From CAZBUK01 sp964495085 (GTDB lineage Bacteria > Bacteroidota > Ignavibacteria > T3Sed10-11): 58,913 bases of DNA. The notes under the pieces are model-generated. The model had not been told where the DNA came from. It saw only the letters and a program-made list of their open reading frames with translations, and ran no database searches. The position numbers were made by a program, and so were the translations under genes. Shown here one piece after another: positions 36,648 through 45,495 of this stretch (within the stretch, counting starts at the first letter, position 1; every line of letters begins with the position of its first letter). The stretch is from assembly GCA_964495085.1 (NCBI GenBank), contig CAZBUK010000015.1, positions 1 through 58,913 of the forward strand, written 5' to 3'.

Positions 36648-38795
36648 TTGAATTCATTGAAAAATATATTATCGAAGGACTATTTCCAGTACGGATCACA
36701 GTACTACCGTGCGCCTTCTCCTCGGCAGAAAGACTGGGAAAGAGATGTTCGGAATTTCGCGGGACTCGGCCTTAATACGATCAAATTCTGGGTACAATGG
36801 CGGTGGAACAATCCCGCCGAGGGTACGTACCGGTTCGATGATATCGACACGCTGATGGATCTCGCGGAGAAGTATAAGCTTCGGGTTATGCTGAATACCA
36901 TCTTTGACGTCGCTCCCGCGTGGATCTACCGGAAATATCCCGACGCCTCCATGGTCACGCTCGACGGAAGGAAGATCGGACCTCAGACGCAGCCGCATCG
37001 ACAGATCGGCGGACTCGGTTACTGTCTCAACCACGACGATGTAATGGAGCATTTCGACGCATTTCTCGCCGTAGTCGTTGAACGGTTTAAAGAACATCCG
37101 GCACTCGAGATTTGGAATGTTGCGAGCGAGCCGGAGTTAACCAGCAGCATGTCTGAAATGCGTCTTTACGCCGATAACGCCGGAGAGATGCGAAATATGC
37201 TCTGTTATTGCAATCAATGCTCCTCCAAATTCAGAACCTGGCTATCCGGAAAATACGGATCCGTGGATGCGCTGAATCTTTCATGGAACCGGAATTATCA
37301 GTCGTTCGACGACGCCGAGCTCCCGCGCACGCGCAACACGTTCAACGATATGATCGATTGGCGGATGTTCTTTGTGCATACCCTCGGCGAAAACGTACGG
37401 CGGAGATTCGACATCGCGAAGCAGATCGACGGGGGCAGACATCCGTTAATGTGCCACCATGTCTTTATTCAGGGCTTTCCGGTTGTCTCGACAGCGAGCG
37501 ATCCCTGGAACGCAGGGCGATTCGGAGATCTGCATGGATTTACCCAGATGGACGATCCGATGATGTGCGATATACTCCGTTCGTGTGCAAGAGGTAAGCC
37601 CGTGATCTCGGCCGAGATGCTTATGCTCATGGGATACACACTCGATCTTCCGAAACCAATAGGGGAGAACGATATAAAGCGGCATATCTTTACGGGCATC
37701 GCAGCGAATCTGAAAGGATTTGTTTTCTGGCAGTATCGTCCCGAAATACTCGGCCGCGAAGCGCCGACATGGGGTCTCACGTATCCGGACGGGGAAGTTT
37801 CTCCCTGGTTGTCGTCGTATTCAGAAATCGGAAAAAAGCTTCAGGAATACAAGGAGTTTCTCCATGAAGCCGGGCCGGTACCTGCAAAAATCGCACTTCT
37901 GTACAGTCCGGAAAATCAGATCTTTACATGGGCGGCCACCGGAAATGAAAAGAACGCCACCGATTCGCTGCTCGGATTTCATAAGGCGCTCTACGAACGG
38001 AATTACAATGTCGATTTTATTCATCCGCGCGAATTCGCTCAGGGAACGCTCGGTCGGTATCGCGTTCTGATCGTGCCATTCCCCTACGTCATCAACCATG
38101 AGATCGCCGCATGTATAGAAAAGTGGGTGCGTGAAGGCGGGGTCGTTATCGGCGAATGTTTTTTCGGTGCCTGGAATCTGGAGGAAGGCGCACACCAGAC
38201 GACGGTACCGGGGTACGGGCTGCATAAGGTGTTCCAGGTTCGGCAGAGTCTTGTCGGTCCCGCGGATTCAAACGGCGAAGTGAGCATCGAGCTCGTACGT
38301 GATCTGCCCGGCATCCCGAAGTGGAAAAAAGTATTCGGAGCGATGGTGCGCGAAACATACTTTCTGGAAGGAGCGGAGGTTCTTGCACGCTTTCCGAACG
38401 GCGACCCCGCCGTGACCTGTTCGCGGTACGGAGAAGGGAGCGCGGTGAGCATCGGATCATATATCGGAATGCCGTACCAAAGGAACGGTCCGGAATCGAA
38501 TGCAGACTTCATCGCAGGACTTGTGGAATATACCGCAGGATTGAGCCGACCGATCGTAACCGGCGCCGCAAAGGTAAGAGTGGATGTTCTGTCCGGAGCC
38601 GGAGATCATACGATGATCATCGTGCGGAATGCCGAGCCGGGTTCCGTGTCGGTGAAGATCTCGGTGCCGTCGGTGCATGCCGGGAATATGAAGGAGATCT
38701 TTTCGAACGAAGTCCTGCATCTGACGGATGAATCCGGAACGACGGGCGGCACGGTGATGCTTCGCAGAGGGGAAGTTAAGGTATTCTATGCTTAA
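36648..38795 (+). CDS. Beta-galactosidase-like GH42 glycoside hydrolase
   Basis: A 715-residue enzyme starting at TTG 36648 with no clear ribosome-binding site; TTG 36657 is an alternative. The GH42 barrel carries E161 in WNVASEPEL (acid/base) and E323 in PVISAEMLMLM (nucleophile). The cysteines C186, C188 and C191 (CYCNQC) match the zinc-binding cluster of the family. A trimerisation-like domain (about residues 420-640) and a C-terminal beta domain follow. There is no signal, so it should act in the cytosol on short beta-galactosides or related (for example arabino-)oligosaccharides. The MFS transporter gene overlaps its end by 8 bases, suggesting a paired uptake and hydrolysis unit. Confidence 0.88.
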   Translation: MNSLKNILSKDYFQYGSQYYRAPSPRQKDWERDVRNFAGLGLNTIKFWVQWRWNNPAEGTYRFDDIDTLMDLAEKYKLRVMLNTIFDVAPAWIYRKYPDASMVTLDGRKIGPQTQPHRQIGGLGYCLNHDDVMEHFDAFLAVVVERFKEHPALEIWNVASEPELTSSMSEMRLYADNAGEMRNMLCYCNQCSSKFRTWLSGKYGSVDALNLSWNRNYQSFDDAELPRTRNTFNDMIDWRMFFVHTLGENVRRRFDIAKQIDGGRHPLMCHHVFIQGFPVVSTASDPWNAGRFGDLHGFTQMDDPMMCDILRSCARGKPVISAEMLMLMGYTLDLPKPIGENDIKRHIFTGIAANLKGFVFWQYRPEILGREAPTWGLTYPDGEVSPWLSSYSEIGKKLQEYKEFLHEAGPVPAKIALLYSPENQIFTWAATGNEKNATDSLLGFHKALYERNYNVDFIHPREFAQGTLGRYRVLIVPFPYVINHEIAACIEKWVREGGVVIGECFFGAWNLEEGAHQTTVPGYGLHKVFQVRQSLVGPADSNGEVSIELVRDLPGIPKWKKVFGAMVRETYFLEGAEVLARFPNGDPAVTCSRYGEGSAVSIGSYIGMPYQRNGPESNADFIAGLVEYTAGLSRPIVTGAAKVRVDVLSGAGDHTMIIVRNAEPGSVSVKISVPSVHAGNMKEIFSNEVLHLTDESGTTGGTVMLRRGEVKVFYA

Positions 38796-40071
38796 CAGAC
38801 TGTTGAGACGCGATTCGCATCTGCGGGATGTAACGCTCAGGCATAACTTCGTTGCAAACGTCATGGACGGCGGATTCTTCGCATTTGCCATGAGCTTCGT
38901 ATCGGTGCAGACGGTGCTTCCGGTTTTCGTGAAGAACATCGGGGGGAGTAACGTCGCCGTCGGATTAATTCCCGTCATCTGGGCGGTGGGCATGAATTTT
39001 CCGCAAATCTTCTTCGCCGGATACGTCCAAAGAGTTTCTTTTAAAAAGCGGCTTATGCTGAGGACCGGTATGCTGCAGCGTTTGCCGTGGCTTCTCCTCG
39101 GCATTGCAACCATATTTGTGGTCGCAGACCTGCCTCCGAACGCAGGACTCCTGGTTTTCTTTTTCCTGTTTGCGATAGCTGCGATCGGTGGAAGCGTCAA
39201 CCTGCCGGTATGGTTCGATCTGATCGCGAAGATTACCCCCGTCAATCTCAGGGGCAGGTTGTTCGCGATCAGGACTATTCTCGGCGCGCTGCTCGGAATC
39301 CTAGGCGGCTCGGCGGTTACGGTTGTGCTGAACAGGATATCCTTTCCGGTAAATTTCGGCGTTCTCTTCCTCTGCGCTTTCACCGCGATGATGATATCGT
39401 ACGGTTTCCTCGTCACCCTGCGCGAGGAGTATGGAAATAAATCGAAGATTATACTCCGCTACCGTGATTATCTGATGAACCTTCCGGCTATATTGAAGGA
39501 ACGCCGCAATTACAGGAATTTCGTTATATCCGATGCGTTCTTCTTTTCTGCAGGGAGCGCGAATGCATTCTTCACCGTCTATGCGCTAAAAAAGTTTGCG
39601 CTGACGGATGCATATGCAGGAACCTTCACCGTCATCATGATGGTGAGTATGGTTTTCGGCAGTCTCACGCTCGGCTATATCGCCGATAATTTCGGCCATC
39701 GGATCAACCTGATAATCGCTTCGGCGGCAACCTGCGGGGCAAGCATCATCGCATTTGCTGCCGATCGGATCGAAGTATACGCCGCGGTCTTCGTTATTTC
39801 CGCGATGACCATCAGCCTCATGATGATCTCCAGACTATCGTTCATCGCAGAACTCTGTTCCGACGACGAGCGGCCTACGTTCGTCGCATTGACCAATATG
39901 CTTGTTTCCCCGTTCATGTTGAGCGGTATCGCCGCAGGTTTCGCCGCCGACCTCTTTGGATACGAACCGATTTTTATCGCAACAGGGTGTCTTGGAGGAA
40001 TAGGGACCGTATGGCTCATAGGAATGGTGCGTGAACCGCGGTCGGCCGTTAAACTCACCGAATCGGAATAG
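38788..40071 (+). CDS. MFS transporter
   Basis: A 427-residue membrane protein with about twelve hydrophobic helices, including PVFVKNIGGSNVAVGLIPVI and GFAADLFGYEPIFIATGCLG. The two bundles each have the usual charged loops (KKRLMLRTGMLQRLP, then LRGRLFAIRTILGALLG). It belongs to a general MFS group with no clear substrate. It overlaps the GH42 gene by 8 bases and lies just before the first GH10, so it probably imports or exports sugar products of these enzymes. Confidence 0.85.
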   Translation: MLNRLLRRDSHLRDVTLRHNFVANVMDGGFFAFAMSFVSVQTVLPVFVKNIGGSNVAVGLIPVIWAVGMNFPQIFFAGYVQRVSFKKRLMLRTGMLQRLPWLLLGIATIFVVADLPPNAGLLVFFFLFAIAAIGGSVNLPVWFDLIAKITPVNLRGRLFAIRTILGALLGILGGSAVTVVLNRISFPVNFGVLFLCAFTAMMISYGFLVTLREEYGNKSKIILRYRDYLMNLPAILKERRNYRNFVISDAFFFSAGSANAFFTVYALKKFALTDAYAGTFTVIMMVSMVFGSLTLGYIADNFGHRINLIIASAATCGASIIAFAADRIEVYAAVFVISAMTISLMMISRLSFIAELCSDDERPTFVALTNMLVSPFMLSGIAAGFAADLFGYEPIFIATGCLGGIGTVWLIGMVREPRSAVKLTESE

Positions 40072-40074
40072 ACA

Positions 40075-41769
40075 ATGAAAAAGATCGGCAGAAGAAGGTT
40101 CGTGAAGAAAACCGTGTTGGCCGGGGTCGGCGCCACGGTTGCCTCGAATGCATTGTTCACCGCACCGACGCTCCTTACCGGTAAGCGCACCGCCACGAAT
40201 ACGGAACGCGGGACGCTCCTCTTCCGTCCATATTATGTTCAATCGGGGAGGGGACCTCACTTGCTCGACTGGGCATATGCGAGCGATTCAAATTGGGATG
40301 CATTTTACTCTAACATATCCGCCGACCGGGAAACCGGCGTCCGGATCTCCGATACCCATGGTATCGGTAAATTCGGCGTGGATGTCAGATGGAATGTGGA
40401 GGGATTCGGATATCTGTTTTTAACGGCGGATAACGGAGGCGAATATTATGAACTCCCTGCTCGGGGCCGCACCGAGACCTTCAATTTAAACTATGAGCTT
40501 GCGAAAAGCCGCGTTGTTCGCAACCGGAAAAGGTATGACGCCCATGTCAGTTCCGGCTGGCGCCCTTCGCGTGAATGTTCCGTTTATCTGAATCTTGCGG
40601 AAGAATATTACTACGACGCGCACCGGGTGAACGGCGACGAACACAAACGCTCACAGCTTGCACAGAAATCTCTCTATTATGCATTGTGGGGCGGAGAGAA
40701 GATAGAGATCGAGAAAGCCGGGCATGATATACAGATGAACGGCTACAGGCCGGACTTTCTGTTCGGTTCGGAGACCGCTGCGTACTTTCTGGTGTACGAC
40801 TCGGATATGTATATGGACCGGTTTCTCGATGCCTTCAACTACGGCGCAGTTATTCATTACTGGAAAAGCCGTATAGAGGACTTCGAGCCGGTGAGAGGGA
40901 AGAAACGGTTCGCCTCGCGAGATGTTATCGTCGATGCGATGGGTAAACATGGCGTGAAACTTGAAGGAAGGCCTCTCTTCTGGTTTCATGAGTACTGCAC
41001 TCCTGACTGGCTCAAGGGACTTTCTTACGCGGAGCTTCTGAAATATGCAGAGGAGCATACCCGGGAAACGGTCGGTCATTACGGCGATCGGTTGTATTCC
41101 TGGGAGATAGTGAACGAGCTTCACGACTGGGCGAATGAACTTCAGCTATCGCCGGAGCAGACAATCGAGCTTACCCGTCTTGCATGCGATGTCGCGAAGG
41201 ATACGAACCCGAACGTAAAACGGCTTGTGAATAACTGTTGTCCATTTGCCGAGTACGTACAGCTTCGCCGGTACGTGAATATCGAGGCGAAATATCCGCA
41301 GCGGACGCCATGGCAATTCATGCGCGATCTGGTCGATGCAGGCGTTGATTTCGACGTTACGGCGCAACAGATGTATTTCCCCTATCGTTGCCTCGCCGAT
41401 ACGATCATTCATACGGAGCGGCTCGAGCAGTTCGGGAAACCGGTTTATCTGTCCGAAGTCGGCTGCTCGTCCGGTCCGACGAAGGCATCAATCGATACCG
41501 GCAAACTCGGATTTCCGAAAGAACCTTATATCTGGCACCGGCACTGGGACGAGGACCTGCAGGCCGATTGGCTTGAAGGATTGTATACGCTCGGGTACAG
41601 TAAACCATGGATACACGCAATCAACTGGTATGATTTCGTCGACCCGTATGCTTTCGTACCGCAAGGTGGATTGTACAGAACACTCGAAGAGGTAGAACCC
41701 AAATCCGGAATCGACCGGCTTAAGATGCTTCAGCAAAAGTGGAAGGATCTGGGGGATCAACAAACATGA
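40075..41769 (+). CDS. GH10 endo-1,4-beta-xylanase with Tat signal and N-terminal extra domain
   Basis: 564 residues. The N-terminus GRRRFVKKTVLAGVGATV is a twin-arginine export signal. Residues about 45-215 form an extra domain shared with two paralogues below (FRPYYVQSGRGPHLLDWAYA, WRPSRECSVY). The GH10 barrel begins near 230 and carries E348 in SWEIVNELHDW (acid/base) and E461 in VYLSEVGCSSG (nucleophile). The enzyme should cut internal bonds of xylan outside the cytosol. It starts 3 bases after the MFS gene stop. The paralogues follow at 41837 and 45496. Confidence 0.9.
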   Translation: MKKIGRRRFVKKTVLAGVGATVASNALFTAPTLLTGKRTATNTERGTLLFRPYYVQSGRGPHLLDWAYASDSNWDAFYSNISADRETGVRISDTHGIGKFGVDVRWNVEGFGYLFLTADNGGEYYELPARGRTETFNLNYELAKSRVVRNRKRYDAHVSSGWRPSRECSVYLNLAEEYYYDAHRVNGDEHKRSQLAQKSLYYALWGGEKIEIEKAGHDIQMNGYRPDFLFGSETAAYFLVYDSDMYMDRFLDAFNYGAVIHYWKSRIEDFEPVRGKKRFASRDVIVDAMGKHGVKLEGRPLFWFHEYCTPDWLKGLSYAELLKYAEEHTRETVGHYGDRLYSWEIVNELHDWANELQLSPEQTIELTRLACDVAKDTNPNVKRLVNNCCPFAEYVQLRRYVNIEAKYPQRTPWQFMRDLVDAGVDFDVTAQQMYFPYRCLADTIIHTERLEQFGKPVYLSEVGCSSGPTKASIDTGKLGFPKEPYIWHRHWDEDLQADWLEGLYTLGYSKPWIHAINWYDFVDPYAFVPQGGLYRTLEEVEPKSGIDRLKMLQQKWKDLGDQQT

Positions 41770-41836
41770 ATACGACAGGAACCGCAGATTCTAAATTACA
41801 TACTGCGGCGCCAAAAAGATACAAGCGGACCGAACA

Positions 41837-43399
41837 ATGGCAAACGGTGAACTGATTTTTCGGCCCTATTTCGTGCAGAAGGGCCGCGGGCCCCATCTGC
41901 TCGATTGGGCATATGCGAGCGACGAAAACTGGGACGCCTTTTTCTCGAATATAACCGCCGGCAGCGACGGAATCAGAATTTCGGAGACATTCGGAACGGA
42001 GAAGTTCGGGATCAACGTCCGATGGAACGTCGAGGAATTCGGATATATATTTATCACCGCCGATAACGACGGGATGCTCTACGAACTACCGGCGGGGGGG
42101 ACGAGCCGGGAATTGAATCTAAACTTCGAGCTTGCCAGGAGCAGAGTAGGGAGGAACCGAAGGCGCGTAGCGGAATTCGAAAAGACCGGCTGGCGGCCGT
42201 CGCGTGAGTCCGCAGCTCTGATGGCGCTCGCGGAAGGATACCTCGAAGATGCTGCTCGTTCGAGCGAGGACGGGCCCCTCTGCGGACTGCTCGCCCAGAA
42301 AGCGCTCGGCCATGCGATGCACGCCTCCGAAAAGCTAGAGCTTGAAAAAGCCGAATATGATATCCGGAATATCGGCTTCAGGCCCGATTTCTTCATCGGG
42401 TGCGATGCGCGCGGGTATTTTCAGATGGATGTTGAACTGTTCCTCGAAAAGTTCACCAGGTTGTTCAATTACGCAACAATTACTCATTATCTGGTGAGCG
42501 GCGTGTTCGAAGACTTCGAACCGGAAGAAGGAAACAAGCAGTTCGCCCTGAGAACCGCCCTGCTGAAGGAACTCAGGAAGCGGAATATTACGGTCGAGGG
42601 GAGACCGCTCTTCTGGTTCTACAGGACGACAACCCCAGACTGGCTTCGGAATAAATCGTATAGCGACCTTCTCAAATATGTCGAAACCCATACGCGGGAA
42701 GTGGTCGGTCACTACGGCGACGAGATGTACGCCTGGGAGGTCGTGAACGAGAAACATGATTGGGCGAACGAGCTGCAGCTTAGTCCCGAGCAGATCGTCG
42801 AGGTAACGAAGCTAGCATGCGATATTACCCGCGACGTGAATCCCAAAGTCCATCGCCTCATAAATAACTGTTGCCCGTTCGCCGAGTATGTACAGCTGAA
42901 AAAATGGGGCGAGCTTGATGCAAAATTTCCTCAGCGGACTCCCGTCAAATTTATGCGGGACCTCGTCGATGCGGGAGTGGATTTTACGATCACCGGCCAG
43001 CAGATGTACTTTCCGTACCGCGATCTCTCGGACACCTTCATGCTCATCGAACGTTTTGAACAATTCGCCCGGCCCGTACAGTTGACGGAAGTCGGTGCGA
43101 GCGCGGGACCATCTGCCGATTCCATCCATTCCGGACAACTCGGGCTGCCGACGGAACCTTTCATATGGCGGCGGCACTGGGACGAGGAACTTCAGGCGGA
43201 TTGGATGGAGGGATTGTATACCTTTGCATACAGCAAGCCATGGATCGAAGCAATCAACTGGTATGATTTCGTCGATCCGTTCTCCTGGATAAAAGGAGGA
43301 GGTCTGCTGAGATCGCCAAAGGGGGAGACAAAAGCGATATATGACCGACTGATCGCGTTGCAGGAAAAATGGAGAAATCTCGGATCCGCCAAGAGGTGA
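41837..43399 (+). CDS. GH10 xylanase paralogue without an export signal
   Basis: 520 residues from ATG 41837. The text begins directly at the region that follows the Tat signal in its neighbour (FRPYFVQKGRGPHLLDWAYA), and there is no hydrophobic or twin-arginine leader. The GH10 part keeps the acid/base Glu in AWEVVNEKHDW and the nucleophile in VQLTEVGASAGP. The 67 bases before the ATG hold only a short out-of-frame ORF at 41766. It is either a cytosolic xylanase acting on imported xylo-oligosaccharides or a gene whose signal was lost. Confidence 0.88.
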   Translation: MANGELIFRPYFVQKGRGPHLLDWAYASDENWDAFFSNITAGSDGIRISETFGTEKFGINVRWNVEEFGYIFITADNDGMLYELPAGGTSRELNLNFELARSRVGRNRRRVAEFEKTGWRPSRESAALMALAEGYLEDAARSSEDGPLCGLLAQKALGHAMHASEKLELEKAEYDIRNIGFRPDFFIGCDARGYFQMDVELFLEKFTRLFNYATITHYLVSGVFEDFEPEEGNKQFALRTALLKELRKRNITVEGRPLFWFYRTTTPDWLRNKSYSDLLKYVETHTREVVGHYGDEMYAWEVVNEKHDWANELQLSPEQIVEVTKLACDITRDVNPKVHRLINNCCPFAEYVQLKKWGELDAKFPQRTPVKFMRDLVDAGVDFTITGQQMYFPYRDLSDTFMLIERFEQFARPVQLTEVGASAGPSADSIHSGQLGLPTEPFIWRRHWDEELQADWMEGLYTFAYSKPWIEAINWYDFVDPFSWIKGGGLLRSPKGETKAIYDRLIALQEKWRNLGSAKR

Positions 43400-43481
43400 T
43401 TGGTGCGATCTTGTGCCTCTTCGATTGAAATATTCGGAAAATCAAATTGCAGGCTTCATTAAATAGATTGATAGGAATCCG

Positions 43482-45401
43482 GTGAGCGGGAAAATCCGTA
43501 AAAGTTCTCCTGAACGAAATCCGGGTAGAATTAAAGTGTTCAAGATACTCGTACTGAGTATCCCGTTGCTTTTCTTTCTGCTGCTCGAAGTTGCTCTTCG
43601 CGTCGGCGGGTACGGCGGAAACACGGATCCGTTCCTGAAAACGGAGTGGAAGGGGAGAGAATATTATTCAGTCAATCCTGGTGTGGTGAAACGATACTTT
43701 AGCAGAGAGGGATTTCAGACATACACGTCGCGGGATATGTTCGAGGTCAGGAAGCGTGAGAACGCATACCGGATTTTTTGTCTCGGCGCTTCGACGACCA
43801 TCGGCATGCCGTATATGTTCAACGGATCCTATTCCGCATTGCTGCGCGACCGGCTGACGACGCTCTTTCCCGACAGGCATTTCGAGGTGATCAATGTCGG
43901 GATCACGGCAGTGACGAGCTATACGGTCGCGGATCTAGTTCATGAGATTCTTCGGTACGAACCCGACCTGATCATTCTTTATACGGGGCACAACGAATTT
44001 TACGGAGCTTTGGGGATAGCTTCCACCGAATCGATCGGAAAATCCTGGTATGCGGTCAGATTATATCTGACCATGCGTAAGGTAAAAACCGTTCTTCTTA
44101 TTCGGGATATTCTATTCAAAGTCTCTTCGCTTTTTCGCGGGGAGGACAGGCCGGAGGGGGGAACGCTTATGGAAGAGATGGCTGGTTCCCGGTCCATACC
44201 GTACGGCAGCGCCGATTATACAAGAGCGATGCGGAACTTTGAACGTAATCTGCGTTCGATCGCTGGAATGGCGAAACGAAACAAAACCGGTTTGCTCATG
44301 AGTACCGTGGTGAGCAATCTTCGCGATCGGCCTCCGTTCGTGTCGGGATTCGCTCCCGGAACAGCCGAAGCGCGCCGGGATGAGTGGAATATTTCGATGA
44401 AGGCCGGTAGAGCCGCCCTTCATGCGGGCGATTACGAGAAAGCGCTCAGGTTCTTCGAAACGGCGCTTTCGATGGATACGACCAGCGCTGATGCTCAGTA
44501 TGCAGTCGCTCAATGCTGCGATCGGCTCGGGAATACGGAGCGGGCGCGCCGCCACTATATCAATGCAAGAGATTTCGATCAATTGAGGTTCAGAGCGGGT
44601 TCGGATCTGAATTCGATCGTTCGACGGGTTGCGGGTGAGGAGCGGATACCGCTCGTCGACATGGAGGAAGTATTTTTGAGGAATTCACCCGATGGGATAC
44701 CGGATAAGGAATTATTCTGGGAGCATGTTCATCCGACATTCGACGGATATTTCCTTATGGCAAAGGAGTTCTGTTCGGCTCTTGCGGCCTATGGATTCCC
44801 AGTACCAGCCGATGAGTGGAACAATACGCGAGCCAGGACCGACGATGAGTATCGAGCTTTTGCCGGATTGACGGAATTTGATCATACAGTCGCCCGGCTC
44901 CGGATCGACTATCTCACCAGCAGGTGGCCATTTACGGAGGATCCGGAACCATTTGAGTTTATACCCGGGAACGAGGTAGAAAAAATCGCCTGGGAATATC
45001 TGAATCACAGGATCGGCTGGGGATCAGCCCATGCGGAGCTTGCGAAGATGTATATCGGCGCGGGCAGATTCGATCTTGCCGAAAAGGAGTATCTTGCGAT
45101 AGCGAAGTCTTCGATGCACGACCCGTACTATATGATGCTCACCGGCGATATGCAGGTTGCACAGAAAAAGCATCGCGAGGCGATCGCAACTTACGCCGCT
45201 GCATTGAAAATCGAAGAGAGCCAGTTTGTATATGCAAAGATCGCGTTGCTTCACTATGAGCTCGGGGAAATCGACCGATCTATCCGGTCGTTTGAAAAAG
45301 CATTGGATCTGGATAAGTTTGCTTCTGTAAAATTCCCGGAGATTCAACGAAGAACAGTCGTGCAACTGCTGAACCGTGCTCGCACGCAAATAGCCGAATG
45401 A
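43482..45401 (+). CDS. Membrane-anchored SGNH hydrolase fused to TPR repeats
   Basis: 639 residues starting at GTG 43482 after AGGA. A single membrane helix (about residues 21-40) is followed by an SGNH/GDSL-like catalytic part: S104 in CLGASTTIG, a Gly in NVGITAVTSY, the Asn in YTGHNEFYG and the His in EHVHPTFDGY. TPR motifs occupy about residues 300-375 and again 500-630 (AELAKMYIGAGRFDLAEKEY, AIATYAAALKIEE). Such proteins are de-esterases of sugars or lipids, and here acetyl-xylan or a surface polysaccharide is plausible. From memory, similar SGNH proteins also sit beside SxtJ-carbamoyltransferase-DUF5989 genes. Confidence 0.82.
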   Translation: MSGKIRKSSPERNPGRIKVFKILVLSIPLLFFLLLEVALRVGGYGGNTDPFLKTEWKGREYYSVNPGVVKRYFSREGFQTYTSRDMFEVRKRENAYRIFCLGASTTIGMPYMFNGSYSALLRDRLTTLFPDRHFEVINVGITAVTSYTVADLVHEILRYEPDLIILYTGHNEFYGALGIASTESIGKSWYAVRLYLTMRKVKTVLLIRDILFKVSSLFRGEDRPEGGTLMEEMAGSRSIPYGSADYTRAMRNFERNLRSIAGMAKRNKTGLLMSTVVSNLRDRPPFVSGFAPGTAEARRDEWNISMKAGRAALHAGDYEKALRFFETALSMDTTSADAQYAVAQCCDRLGNTERARRHYINARDFDQLRFRAGSDLNSIVRRVAGEERIPLVDMEEVFLRNSPDGIPDKELFWEHVHPTFDGYFLMAKEFCSALAAYGFPVPADEWNNTRARTDDEYRAFAGLTEFDHTVARLRIDYLTSRWPFTEDPEPFEFIPGNEVEKIAWEYLNHRIGWGSAHAELAKMYIGAGRFDLAEKEYLAIAKSSMHDPYYMMLTGDMQVAQKKHREAIATYAAALKIEESQFVYAKIALLHYELGEIDRSIRSFEKALDLDKFASVKFPEIQRRTVVQLLNRARTQIAE

Positions 45402-45495
45402 GAAAGTCGTAAATGAGTTTCCATTCCTACGGCCCGGAAAATCCGATAGGCTCGGTCCGTTGCTGCAGAAACATCTACCCGCAGGAGAGTAAAGA

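Noticed and set aside
41766..41855. 29-codon ORF before the second GH10
   Set aside because: It is out of frame with the xylanase, has no hydrophobic leader, and cannot supply a signal peptide.
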